Assembly: GCA_033819885.1 (NCBI GenBank)
Contig: JAQYUZ010000029.1
Location: 153,656-217,655 of the forward strand
Source of the DNA: Microbotryomycetes sp. JL201
Lineage: Eukaryota; Basidiomycota; Microbotryomycetes
Length of the DNA stretch: 64,000 nt
Direction of reading: 5' to 3'
How positions within the stretch are numbered: position 1 is the stretch's first letter; each line of letters starts with the position of its first letter. This document shows, one piece after another, positions 22,274 to 33,821 of the stretch. The notes under the pieces were generated by a model. That model ran no database searches, was not told the origin of the DNA, and was given only the letters and a program-made list of their open reading frames with translations. The translations under genes were made by a program, and so were the position numbers.

Positions 22274-24105
22274 TCACCAAGCTGCCTTCCAGACCTGAAC
22301 CCTCGCTCGGCCTCTGTCCTGCAGCTTGTACGGCCTCGACAAAGAAGCAGAGCTCAAACTGTGGTCTGTATATGGCAAAAATTTGCGAGACTCGTAACGC
22401 CAGTCGTATGAGAGCTGGTTCGGACCACAGTGCTTCTGAAACTCTTCGACCAATTCCGCCTGCATACTCGTGTAAGCAAACCTCTTACTGTATCCTGATT
22501 ATTTTGGTCAACCTTACCTCGATCAGTAGTAACCTTGCAGCAATGACAAGCTGCACCTGCTGCATACGAGTTCGGGCTCCTTGAAAGGCAAGAGCAGCTG
22601 TCGCTGGTTGGACGGCATGTGCCAGAGCTTGGGGATTTGCCTCAGCAAGCCGATTACACAGTGAATGAAAGAGGCGGAATGGAGCCTTTGCATGCTCGGC
22701 AACAGGCAAACTGTCCAGAAAGCTCGTGATATGCTCCGAAAAGAGTCCTGTACTCCTGCAGCCCGTCAGCATTCGCAGCTTGTTCACGAAGCTGACTGAC
22801 CCATTCTCTCAATTGCGAGGTTCCTGTGGAGCCCGGAAAAGAGCTTAGTTTATGAGCACTAGGTTAGCTTTGGAACCTTGCGCGATCGATCTTTCAACTT
22901 GCAAAGGCAAAGTTCGAGTTGTGTATCGACTTGTAGTCCCTGGCCGGCGCCCAGAGTGCCTTCACAAGCTGGCTCAAGGCTTCTTGCTCTGCAACACTTT
23001 GTGGCGTTGCAGCGTGGGCATGATCACCACTCCACGCTTTGTCAACTTGAATGCGTCCAGTTCGAATCAAGTGTGCACATTGTGGCGCCGTCTCGGTCGT
23101 AAACTTGTGCCCTTTGTCCTCAATGAATTCCAAGTCGGCCTCTACATGCGGGCCAAGTCGATGATTATTTTGCCTGATAACTCGACCGCGAAGGAAAGCC
23201 GTCGTGCGAGGTGATTTGTGGTTTTGAACAAGAGTTGCATGTCGACCAAACAGCATATCGACAAATTCTTGTTGCATCACCCCCATGATGTAAATCAAGG
23301 ACGGGGAAGGGGAAACGGACGACCGAAATGTTGCACAACTGCAAGTCCATCATCTGGCAACACGGTAGATGCGATAGTCTCAAAGTCTATCGCAGCAAAA
23401 GACTCGTCAACGCGCGGGTCGTACGTGAGCGCTGATGGCGTGTGGTGCACTAGATAGGTCTGACGAGCTGAGGTCAGCGTTCAGCTTTTCGACGCGCCTC
23501 GAATGCTGGCTCACATCGTCGACCGCGACCCCACTGAGCATTGCCTGAAACAACAACTCTTGTCCAGATTCTCGTGCCACAATACGCGCAACAGTGTACA
23601 GAACAGGGAATGCAAGCGCAAGAGTGAAGTTGTGCTCGAGGATTGCTCTGAGACTTTTGCTGCTTTTGTGCTGCAGCCGTATGATTTTTTAATGACGCCA
23701 GTCGGACAGCTTGAATCTTGCCCACGCTGCTGGCCCTTGTGCGGCAGTAATAGCCAGACACGCGTAGATGGAGTCTATGATGGTCATTCTGATTGCGGGG
23801 GACCGCTTGTCAAGAAACTGGCCCAGCCCACTCTCTGGTTTCAGTTGCCGCAGCCTCAAGTCGAACTCGGCCCGTTGCTTTCTGATGCTCCGACGGCGCA
23901 ACTCGTCATCAGTAATACCCGAATCTTCCCATACAAAGCTGCCACAGACTCCGCATAACCAATCGTTGATGTCAGTGCCAGGCTTGCAGGCTTCGCGCAT
24001 GAGCACGAGAAACCACTGTTTGGCAGGGTCATTGAGCGATTTTAACTGTCCGTTCAGGTCGTCGGCGAGCTCCGTCAGAGCCTTCGTGATCCACACCTCA
24101 TCCAT
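22274..24105 (-). pseudogene. Decayed member of the WPS/RTG paralogue family (copy A1)
   Basis: Segments at 23489-24105, 22894-23480, 22485-22787 and 22274-22465 follow the order of intact members at 34.6 and 62.3 kb. They include EFVDMLFGRH, HLIRTGRIQ, a helix ending QLVIAARLLLIE and the FQKHCGP block. Two lesions are visible: an in-frame TAA at 23689-23691, after which the same frame continues with family-like sequence (SLRAILEHNFTLALAF), and a one-base frameshift near 23295 just before LIYIMGVMQQEFVDML. The C-terminal basic motif of intact members is not found. An ATG 111 bases upstream (24216) is in frame, but the A1/A2 alignment favours 24105. Confidence 0.6.
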
Positions 24106-24276
24106 GCCAAGGAACAAATAAAAGACGGGTAAAAAGGGGGTTGCCGAGCCTGGGAGCAAATTGTAACTGCCGCGGAGGAGTCCGGCAAAACCTCCTAGTT
24201 GAGCAGGCGAGCTCATCGTGAATAGACAACATTCGACTTCCGATTACAGGAGAAAAGGGATTCACTGAATGTCCCT

Positions 24277-26017
24277 TCAAAGCTTTGAAGGCTCATAAGG
24301 CGGGTACCTGAAACTGAGCAAGAACTCTGCCCACATGGGCACCGACACTGACGAGCGATGGTGCGTAAACTCGTCGAATCCGCGCTTGCCGTGGTATGCT
24401 CCGTAGCCGCTGGCTCCGCTGCCTCCGAATGGCAATTGGAAGGGAGCGACGTGCATGATCACGTCGTTTTGAGCAATCTGTCCGAGCGCGTCAGTACACT
24501 ATGCTAGAGTCGAATTATAGCCCTCCCAGACTCACTCCACCACTGCGTGTCGAATTGAGCACAAGCTTGAAATTATCCGCAGAGGACGTGAACACGTAAA
24601 GCGCCAAAGGATTGTCTCGCTCGTTGACGAAGTTGATCATCTCTTGCACAGATTCGCACGACACGACCGGCAGGATAGGACCAAAGATTTCGCCGGCCAT
24701 TAATGAATCATCGGCGTCCACGTTCGTGACGACAGTTGGTTCGATGCGACGAGTCGACGCGTTTGTGTTGCCACCTACGACAACGTCCCCATGCGTCTCT
24801 TCGAGTAATTTAGAAATGCGCTGGAAGTGACGTTCGTTGATGATCTGTGTGAATCGATTGCTCTCGAGCAGCGATGACTGATCACCGGGAGCCTTCTTGT
24901 GGGATTTGGTAAATTCAGCCAAAGCCTTCTTCATTGCTTCGGCCAGCTTTGGTGCCGTCTTCTTTGAGCATAGAACGTAATCGGGACTGAACGAACGGTG
25001 TCAGCGCTCACTGGCGCATCCTTCGAGCTTGGACTCACGCGATACAAATCTGTCCCGAATTCAGGTACTTGCCCCAGATGATGCGCTTGCCAGCGACATC
25101 AATGTTGGCGTCATCAAACACAATCACGGGCGATTTGCCACCGAGTTCGAGCGTGCAAGGCGTCAAATGCTTGGCGGCGGCCTCGGCGACGATTCTGCCT
25201 ACCGTTCCATTACCGGTGTACAAAATGTGATCAAATTTGAGCTTGAGTAAGGCAGTGGTTTGGTCGACTGCGCCGTTGACGACTTTGACACAATCGTCGA
25301 GGTACTTTGGGACCAGCTCGGCCAGAAGCGCAGCTGTGTTTGGGGCAAGCTCGGACGGCTTGATGATAGCCGGACAGCCCGCTGACAAAGCAGCCATCAG
25401 GGGTTGGAGCACGAGCAAGACTGGGAAGTTCCATGCGCCAATGATGAGCACGACTCCCTTTGGTTCTTTATTGATCGTTGGTTTCAAAAGAGAGAACTGC
25501 AATCCGGCCGAGACCTTGGTTGGCTTGGCCCACTTGCCGACTTTTTTGATGGCGTCTTGTATTTCGACAGCGAACGGATCAAGCTCTGTCGATGCCGTCT
25601 CGAACGCAGGCTTGCCAAAATCGGCTTTGACGGCATCGCACAGTGTCGTCTTGTTTTCGGTCTACAATCCGATCAGAATATCGGAGAGTTTATAAAAGAC
25701 AGCTTCGTCAGCGTGGCGCACCTACATTCCCTTGCAGAAGCGAAAAAGTCACTTGCAATCAATTGCTTCAAAAGCCGAAGCTTGTTCTGGCGCCACTCGA
25801 CCTTGCGTGTCTTGTGCAACTTGAAGAGTGCCTGCAACTCGTCGTACACCTGTGTTGCAATGCGTGTCAGCGTAGCTTTCGATTGTGGGGCCGAGACGAT
25901 TTCGGTGGTCGCCGAAGGCCGAGCGGCGAGCTCAGGTCCCCTTGACATGCATGCACATGCACTCGGTCTGCTTACAGGCTGGATCGCATCAATCTGCGTT
26001 TCCTTGAATGGAGCCAT
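24277..26017 (-). CDS. Fatty aldehyde dehydrogenase (HFD1/ALDH3A2 type) ending in SKL
   Basis: Five exons (25976-26017, 25757-25930, 25039-25661, 24536-24986, 24277-24477) give 496 residues. The enzyme oxidises long-chain aldehydes to acids with NAD(P)+. Seen in order: GAWNFPVLLVLQPLMAAL, GCPAIIKPSELAPNT, the LELGGKSP block, the catalytic cysteine context GQICIAPDY (split by an intron) and the EIFGPILP block. The chain ends PYEPSKL, a textbook type-1 peroxisomal signal, at the point where membrane-bound relatives begin their hydrophobic tail. This suggests a soluble peroxisomal enzyme. The second intron (25662-25756) uses a GC donor (GCAAGT), the only choice that restores the WRQNKLRLLKQLI-TENK helix. 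It is the tandem paralogue of the gene at 26259-28639, with similar protein but far fewer introns. Confidence 0.92.
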
Positions 26018-26258
26018 GATGGTGAAGGGCAGAAAGAACACAAGGAAGCGGTCGTATGACGAAGTTCCCCGATCGGAACAGCGCTTCGCACGAGCTGCGG
26101 CCTAATTTAGCGCGCAACATCAAAGTACAAGTTTTGACCGCCTCTGAATGCACAAACAAAAGAAAGGGGGGGCCATATCTACAGCATATGAGAATTCTTT
26201 AAGACTAGACTGCGAGTATTCGGCAAGCTTGAACAGCCGGTGGCAATTCGCCTCCGCC

Positions 26259-28639
26259 TCAGACGAACCGCTTGATCAAAGCAACGAGAGCTGCAATGGT
26301 CGCGAGCGTCTTGAACAGCTTGTACAAAGAAGACGGCTCTTTGCGAATCGTCTCGCCCGTCATCAACAGGAGCATGCGCAGCTTGCCGGGAGTGTAGGGC
26401 GGGTAGCGAGAGGCCAACAAAGCATCGGCCCACGTCGGAACAGAGGCACTGGCGCGTTGGTGCGAAAACACCTGCAGATCTCATCATGTCAGTCGGCGTA
26501 ATCACTTGAACAACGTGAGGCCAACGCACATCGAACGAGCTGTAGAAGGAGCACTCGTCAGAATCGCTGCGAGCAAGACAGGCTCTTGAGAAACGAGCGC
26601 TCACTATTTTCCGTGATAATTTCCTACGCCCGACTTGCCCGTACCACCAAAGGGCAGACCTGGGGATTCACGTCGTTGTCAGCTTTTGACGCCCTGGCTT
26701 CGGCATCGGCAGATGCAACTGACCAGGAATGAGGAAGTGAACCAAGACATCATTTTGTACAAACTGAAACGGCAGACCAGTTAGTGTGTTGCTTGCCTTT
26801 CGGCAGAATCTACTTACGCCACCGCTCCTCGTGTGGTCAAAAATGTATTGCGCGTTCTTCTTGCTTTGCGAAAACACGTAGATGGCCAAAGGCTCATCAC
26901 CGCGGTTGATGAAATCTGCCATCTCTTCCTTTGTCTCCATCGTGATCATCGGAAGCAAGCTGCCGAAAATCTCGTCTAGTGGTTCGATCGTCAGGCCTGA
27001 AACCGTTGGATCTCTGCGGCGGAATACACATACTCTCCATGAGCGAGTCGTCGAATCCAACGTTGCTAACTACGGTGGGTTCCAACTTGTTTGTCGCGTC
27101 GTCGCGTTGACCGCCGATGACAATTTCGCCTTTTGTGGCATCGAGGATCTTTGTCAACCTGTTGTAGTGGTTCTTTGACACAATTTTGGGGAACTGAGGG
27201 TTCTGCACCAAAGGCAAACCTTGGCCAGACTCCTTTGAAGGCGCGTTGAATTCTTTGAGTGCATCTCGAATTGACGCGATCAGCTTCGGTTGCATCTTTT
27301 TGCTGCACAAGATGTAGTCGGGTCTGCAAACAGAGGTATGTCAACGAGCTGCGTCCGAATAGAAACGAGGCAGCGTACGCGATGCAGATCTGCAAGAGTG
27401 TGTCAATACAATACGTCCGATCAAAATCACGGTCGAGCGTACCTGTCCAGAGTTTGTAAACTTGCCCCAGGCGATGCGACGACCAGCAATCTTTACGTCC
27501 GCGTCATCGAGAACAATGCTCGGCGATTTGCCACCGAGCTCGAGAGTCACGGGTGTCAGGTACTCGGCGGCAGCGCGCGCGATAATGCGACCGATCGATC
27601 CTGCGGTGGCCCGGCCGTCAGCAGCCTTGAAAGTCAAAGCACTTCCTATTCGTTGCTCACCAGATCCGGTGTAAAAGATGTGGTCCCAGTTGAGCTTGAG
27701 CAGCGCCGTTGAAGTGTCGACACCACCGGTGACGCATTTGTACGCAGTCGGGTCGAGGTACTTGGGCACGAGCTGAGCCATCACGGCAGCCGTGTTGGCG
27801 GCGACTTCGGAAGGCTATCGATTCCCGGTCCCAAGGTCAGATGATGCTGCACCAAAGCAGGTGCAAAAGGTGCAACAAACTTGCCTTGAGAACGGCAGGG
27901 CAACCAGCGGAAATGGCTCCGAGCAATGGGCCGAGAGTCAGAGTGACAGGAACTATCACACGAGATTAGGACTGTTCATCAATGACAGGGGTATACAAGA
28001 GCACTCACAGTTCCACGTGCCAATGACGAGTGCTACGCCTTTTGGCTGTGGCGTAACCTTGGGGGCGGCGATCATCCAGGTCGCGGCTGTTTTGACTTTT
28101 GTTGGCTTTGCCCACTTTTCAACGTGAGCGTAAGCTTCGTTGATCTGCGGAAAGTAAGGGTTGTCAGCCCGGAGCTGAGACAATCAACAGGCGAAAGTTG
28201 GCCTTGCCTCTGCCTTCATCGGGTTGAGCTCTGCGATGACCGTCTCTGTGCCGTGTCGACCCAAGTCTGCCATGATGGCGTCCTTGAACAGTTGTTCGTT
28301 GTCTTGCTGCAAAAGCCAACAGTCAAAACCATACAGAGAGTGGGGTGCGGTCAGTCTCGGCGATCGGGCCCCTTGTCCAGCTCGACTGACCACCATGAAG
28401 CCAAGTTGCTTGATCTGGTGTTTGCGCCATTGCAAGTCGCGAGTCTTGTGCGTGAAGAATGTTTTGCGCAGCTCGTCAAGGTACTGCAATGCAATGCATC
28501 AGCTTGGAATACGATTGTTCGAGAAGCGCACGCAGGCGCGCGAGCACTCGCACAGCTGCTGCATCAAAGGACAAAACGGACGCACCTTTGGAATCTCGTC
28601 CAGCGGCGTGTCCTTGTGTGATGCAGCTGCCTGGGCCAT
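26259..28639 (-). CDS. HFD1: Fatty aldehyde dehydrogenase (HFD1/ALDH3A2 type) with tail anchor
   Basis: Fourteen exons (28586-28639, 28394-28483, 28208-28306, 28009-28144, 27885-27952, 27661-27814, 27443-27600, 27379-27389, 27034-27323, 26818-26975, 26724-26763, 26605-26659, 26530-26539, 26259-26471) join to 511 residues. Family marks are WNFPVTLTLGPL, the LELGGKSP block, GQICIAPDY, ENEIFGSLLP and GKYSFDVFSHQR. The C-terminus ends in a hydrophobic stretch closed by lysine and arginine (LATIAALVALIKRFV), as in membrane-bound HFD1/ALDH3A2, which act on sphingolipid- and quinone-precursor aldehydes at ER or mitochondrial membranes. Exon 8 is 11 nt and encodes the catalytic cysteine; exon 13 is 10 nt. 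Introns 28145-28207 and 27815-27884 need GC donors. The splice after 27034 was placed at acceptor 26976 because that restores the conserved DSLM.NEIFG join. Confidence 0.9.
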
Positions 28640-29152
28640 TGTCAGATGCTGTACGGCTGCGAGAGAAAAGTGGTGTGGGGCAGCAGCGACTGTCTGGGTC
28701 AACTGCTTTCGCTGCGGACTTTGCCCGTCGCCGCTGGCGAGCTCTCGCGCTCGCACTCGCAATCGGACACTCGCACTCGCACGGGCCCCGGCGACTCGAC
28801 GTTACCGAGTTTGGCAATTTCCTGCATCTCACACACGACCAACACGCATGACAGTTTTTCTTCCGTGTGTATGATACTCAGCCGAAGGAGACGTACAAAC
28901 AATTTTGACAGCACAGCATTGCCACTGCCGGCGGGCGCCAGAGAGCCAGATCAGCCGGGGAAAGGTCACGTGCCTTGTGTGCGTACAGTGTGCAAGATGG
29001 TCGATTTCAACAAAGAGCCGTTCACTCGATGACATCGACATCGCATTGCGCAATCGCCAACCGGATCAAAGGAGTCAGTGCCGGGGCACCGCGGACCTGG
29101 CTCCAAGCGCGCCGCCTGCCTGTCAACCGTCGATTGGCCTGCGCGAGACATC
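28640..29152. promoter_or_regulatory. Divergent intergenic region
   Basis: A gap of 513 bp separates the leftward aldehyde dehydrogenase from the rightward family gene B1. It is rich in CG and CA words around 28740-28800. No frame is supported. Confidence 0.4.
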
Positions 29153-30827
29153 ATGGACTTGGAGTTTGCTTTCGACACTCTCCGGCGCATGGCTGGCGGT
29201 CGTCAATCTCATGTCAACGAAAATCTGCAGACACTTCTCCGCAAATGTCAGGCGATGACCTCGATCGAGCGCACTTTGCTCCTGTGTGCGGCGTCGAATC
29301 GCTTGCAAATGTCACAGCAGGTGGCAGATCTCGGAGATCCGCCAAATCTTGCTCGGGTCGAACGTATGCCGGCTGTTCTTGAAAGTATATTCCGACTCAG
29401 TCAACTCGCCGTCCTAGTCATTTTGAGCCAAGAAACATGGCCTTCAAGGCTGGCATATGTACTACCGGACCCCCGATACGGCTCACGTGTCAGCACAAGC
29501 CTTCAACATTATATGACGGCGAGCAACAGCGATTTCCGCACCGTCAAGCCCGCTTTCGTCGCCACAATGGACCTTGTCTCAAAGCTTGACAGTGTGCAGC
29601 AATTGGAAATGTTGTCAAGAATCACGGTGAGCTGATGAGAATCTTTGACATAGGATACTTCGACGAGATTTCTTACACTGACGATTGTCATTAAGCCCCG
29701 GCCAAATCTCTCCAATTTCGAAAACGTTCTGCTGCACGTCCTTTGTGATTACAAATGTAAGCCACGCGGTTGGAAGCCGATCTTCGTCAACAACACTGTA
29801 ACTTCGGATACGCGTGCCTTTGTCAACACCGCTCTGCAACTTGTATTTGGTTTCTTCGATTGCGTTGGGATCGCAGGCAAGAACGATGGCCACCCCGATT
29901 TCATGTCGTGCTCGGCGTATGTCGAAAAGGAGAACTTGAAAGCAGACGTCGTTCCTTGGATAAAAGAGCGAATGGATGCATTTGTGGATGCGTTCGAGAT
30001 CCGACTTCGCAAACTCGTCAAATATGGCACGCCGAGTCCGCAAGAATGGGTCACCCACGACAGGCTCAGAAGGTCTGTCGAGTCGGACATCACATGTTTT
30101 TGCGCCGACCCAACGAAAAAATATCCGCTGACGGGCCGACAGCCGTTGAACGAGGTAAGAGGACTCTGACAAGGTTACAGAATACTAAGCACTGACATGA
30201 ATTGGCAGTTGTTTTCTCATGCGCACTTTCTGGCCTTGATGATGTGTCAGTGCTTCAGGGCTTCCAAACTGCTTTCTCGAGATCTGACTTGCAATCCCAC
30301 ACAGCCCACTTCGTTCATGCTGCGTCCCGAGCTATGAATGATAATGATGTACACTTGCCCAGCATATTTCGGCGCTTTATCCTCCGCATGACACAAAAGG
30401 ACGGTACTCGATCGAGCCCGAGCGGCGCTTGGAGCGCGGCAAGAACTTGGGTTGAATATATCCAGGTTTTTGAAGTCACACGCCTTGTGGTCAAGAATGA
30501 TGTGAGCTCGCACTCCATTTATCGGGATGTTGACTCATGTCAATCTTGGCACAGCCGGCCCTTATGCGCACGATCAATCATATTTGTCCTATTCCACTGA
30601 ATTGGCGATACTCAGCGCATTGTCACATTGATCTGGAGCGATTAATGCACGATATCGCTCTCACCGCTCGGTCATACCAAGCTCAAGCAACGCCACCGAC
30701 AACTTCAGCAGCCTCTGACAGCTTTGTTGCGGAGCTCACGCGTCGACAACGAAAGCGTTCTAGCGTTACGCCTGAAATGCTCAGAATGAGGCTACGCAAT
30801 CCCACTTTCCGTCGATACTATGCCTGA
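29153..30827 (+). CDS. WPS/RTG paralogue family protein B1, unknown function
   Basis: Five exons (29153-29626, 29696-30154, 30209-30245, 30305-30501, 30555-30827) give 479 residues. I do not recognise the family. Visible blocks: an N-terminal helical region with ETWPSRLAYVLPD near residue 90; LLHVLCDYKCKP and FGFFDCVGIAGKNDG in exon 2; PLTGRQPLNE at the exon 2 end; LFSHAHFL on the 37-nt exon 3; YIQVFEVTRLVVKND at the end of exon 4; NWRYSAHCH and a basic tail ELTRRQRKRSSVTPE in exon 5. No signal peptide or membrane helix is evident, so it is probably intracellular. The ATG at 29153 is preferred over an upstream GTG. Its tandem neighbour B2 has the same five-exon plan. Confidence 0.75.
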
Positions 30828-30948
30828 AATGAGAACCTGCACCGCTTTTTAGGGCTCATCAGGAGCCACAACTTGTGTGCCGCGGAAATTGGAGATCGCT
30901 TGCTGTTCGCAGAGCGCCCTGCGCTCGACTGCCTTCTTACATCGCGGA

Positions 30949-32671
30949 ATGGAGCCGGCCCTTCCAATCTCTTTGAAGGCGGCAGATAGTCTTCGGATAC
31001 TGCGGCAGATGCTTCAAGCACAACCTCCAAATCTGCTAACGGCCCTGCCAGCAACCTTGGCGCGGTTGCAGGCTACCAATTCAGAACCATATCATCTGCT
31101 TATGACAATCGCTGCCGATTCTCAAGCAGTATCCCAGCAACTGGCTGATCTTGGGAATCCGATACAACTTCATGTTTTCGCCAACAGCCGTGCACTCATC
31201 AAGAGTTTGATCCGTCAGAGTCAACTCGCTTTACTTCTAATGAATGGGCACAGAGAATGGCCGTCCTGGCTCGCTCGCAAGCTGCCTGAAGCCGAAAAAG
31301 GGGCTGTGTTCAATGCCAGCTTGCGTCAATTTCTATCCGCCAGCGGGTTAGATTTCGACATCGCCCCGCTTGCGGTGGTTGCATCTATGAATGTCATAGA
31401 CTTTTTCAAATTGTCTCAGCCCTTGAATACGCTGGCCGGATTTGCGGTGAGTCTCCTTCACAGCTAAGGAAGGTGGAAGTTTTTGCCTCTGCTAACAATA
31501 GTGTTCGCGGCTTCAGCCACCGCCTCACCCAGAATCTGAGCTCTCGTCTTTCGAGAGCGTCCTGCTGCAAGTACTCTGTCATCTCGAGTGCAAGCCGCCC
31601 GGTTACCATCCAGCATACATGGACGGCCGGGTCGCCTCTGAAGCGCTCGCTTTCGTCAACCTAGCTCTCCAACTTGTCTGCGGCTTCTTTGATTGTATGG
31701 GCGTGTCTGGTACACATAAAGGGGAGCATGCCTTCTTTAGATTTTCCGAGGACGAGACTCGCGACGCCCAACTCCAGAATATGTCTCCGTGGATTGAATC
31801 GTGCGCGACGAGTTTCACCGTCAATTTCGAGACCAAAATCAGAACATTGATCACCTTTGGAGCACCGTCACTCGGCTCTCGTTCCACTCACAATCAACTT
31901 CGCGGAAATGTGGCTTCCATCTTGAACGGCTTTTGCTCGAGCTGCTCTCCAGCGGCTTGCAGGAAAAAGTATCCTCGCACGGGTCAGCAACCTCTGAACG
32001 AGGTGAGTGTTTATTTGAAGTTTTCAGTTAGATCCTGATCTAATTGGTCCTGTTACAGCTCTTTTCCCATGCCACCTTTTTGTTTGACAAGATGGGTCAG
32101 TGCAATTTTCCAACTCAGTGGCAGCCAGATCGGAGCAAAGGATTAACATCTGGACCAATGCAGATCACTTCATTACGGTTGCAACTTGGGCAATGAATCC
32201 AATTCGCTACCGTGGACATGTGCCTTACAGTTACGGGGCGTTCCTGCACCGCCTCGCACGCCGGGAGGGTGGCAACTCGAACCCGACTGGGGCCTGGAAA
32301 ACATCTTTGACCTATTTAGAGCGCATTCAAGTGTTCGAAGTGACCCGCATGGTGATCAAGAGTGATGTCAGTCCTGGACGAGGCTCGTGTGATTCAGTCG
32401 ACTGATCATACGCCCTTCTAAGCCTACCCTCGTGCGCTTGGTAAGCGAGCAATGCTCCGTGAACTGGCAATATTCAGCACAATGCCACGCAGACATTCAA
32501 CGATTGGTGAAAGATATTATTGATCTCGTCAAAAGCGGAAGTCATCATCGTCAGGCTCACAACTCGTCGGGATCGTCTAACAGCAGCTTTGTAGCCGAAC
32601 TCACACGCCGACAGCGAAAGCGCTTTCGCGTCACGGCTGACATGCACGACTTCAAGCTATGTCTATACTAG
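30949..32671 (+). CDS. WPS/RTG paralogue family protein B2, unknown function
   Basis: Five exons (30949-31446, 31517-32002, 32059-32095, 32164-32366, 32423-32671) give 490 residues. All four introns fall at the same positions and phases as in B1, and exon 3 is again exactly 37 nt. Shared blocks: REWPSWLARKLPEAEKG, LLQVLCHLECKPPGY, CGFFDCMGVSGTHKG, RTGQQPLNE, LFSHATFLFDKMG, YLERIQVFEVTRMVIKSD, NWQYSAQCHADI and ELTRRQRKRFRVTAD. It starts 121 bp after the B1 stop, so a tandem duplication is likely. The two proteins differ widely outside these blocks, which suggests age or fast divergence. Function is unknown. Confidence 0.75.
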
Positions 32672-32835
32672 AGTACTCTAGCGGTTATTTCTGAAATGCA
32701 CCTTCCTCACGCGCCCGCGTTGATGCAGATGAAAGATCGTCGGCGTTTGAGTACGGAATGGGAATTGGAACTAGGGACTCGTATTGGACTTGACATTTTT
32801 CTATTTGGTTTCGGTTTAACCTAGGGTTTTCCTCA

Positions 32836-32975
32836 CTCGCTATTCGTAACTCATTCGGTCGCATCAGGTTGGTCTCTGTTGCATGCTATACTCGCTATTC
32901 GTAACTCATTCGGTCGTATCAGGTTGGTCTCTGTTGCATGCTATACTCGCTATTCGTAACTCATTCGGTCGAATC
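32836..32975 (+). repeat. Direct repeats of a 55-bp unit (left end)
   Basis: The word ctcgctattcgtaactcatt starts at 32836, 32891 and 32946, giving two full units and one partial unit of 55 bp with few changes. Confidence 0.9.
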
Positions 32976-33320
32976 AGATCACTGCAACAGGTTATGAGCC
33001 CTTCGCGTGATGCTGCGCAACTGTCGGATGAGGACCGACTATGGGTGGTACCGCTCCGGAACGCCGGAGACTGGTCCCACTGGTCGTGGGCAGTGCGACA
33101 TGTCTTGAAAGGAAAAAGACGTCGCACATGTCCTCGTGCCCGCTGGTGGCGTGTCCCAGCGGTCACAAGCGTCCTCGGACCCGGCGGAAGAAAGAAGCCG
33201 ACAAAGAGGACTTCAGGATAACCCTTCACCACGCTCAAGTGGCAGGAAGGCGAGGATCTAGACACGCATTTGGATCTGATGGAGCAATACGTCAGCAACT
33301 AGGGGCAGCTCGACTGTGCC

Positions 33321-33821
33321 TTGCCCGACAAGTTGGCCGAAAGCGCATTGCAGAACTCGATGCCTGCGTCGTGGCAAGAGTTCTTGTCAACATATTGCCG
33401 CACGGGACCGAAGACGAAGACTTTCGACGAGACCAAACAGGCATTCTCGCAAGAATGGTCGCTTCGTCAGTCGCGAGGTGCCGTTTCGGAGGTCAAGCAC
33501 GAAATGGGCATGCAGTCGACCACCAAGCACAAGGACGCTCCCTACAAGGAGAAACCGCCAGCTAGGCCGGGCAACTGTCGGAACTGCCAGCAGCCTGGTC
33601 ATTGGGCGCGGGAGTGCCCGAAGGCGCTTGTGACGGCAAATCTCGTAAAGCAAGCCGACGAGCAGTACAGCGACGATGAAACGGCCAGTCGGATCATCTC
33701 GATGGGTGGACTCGCCGCGCTAGACGTCGACATTGTACCCGAGTCACCATCGTGTGTCGAACGTGCAAAAGAAGAATGTGTGGATACTGGACTCCGGCAG
33801 CGGCAGACACTACCTCGGTGA
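33321..33821 (+). pseudogene. Copia-type gag fragment with zinc knuckle
   Basis: Translation shows a gag-like end (ALQNSMPASWQEFLSTYC) and a CCHC zinc knuckle, CRNCQQPGHWAREC, which binds RNA in retroelement capsids. Upstream, the same gag continues in another frame (LRNAGDWSHWSWAVRHVLKG near 33054) with an in-frame stop at 33301-33303, so the gene is broken. Confidence 0.7.

Noticed and set aside
23689-24216. Start of family copy A1 at the upstream ATG (24216)
   Set aside because: Alignment with A2 and the starts of C and D place the conserved start at 24105; the upstream 37 codons have no counterpart.
32836-32990. Short regularly spaced repeats suggesting a CRISPR array
   Set aside because: The 55-bp units are contiguous without unique spacers, lie in a fungal retroelement and recur inverted at its other end.
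33233-33565. Independent ORF on the plus strand in the copia relic
   Set aside because: It is the gag region read in the wrong frame; the zinc knuckle lies in the overlapping frame at 33321-33821.
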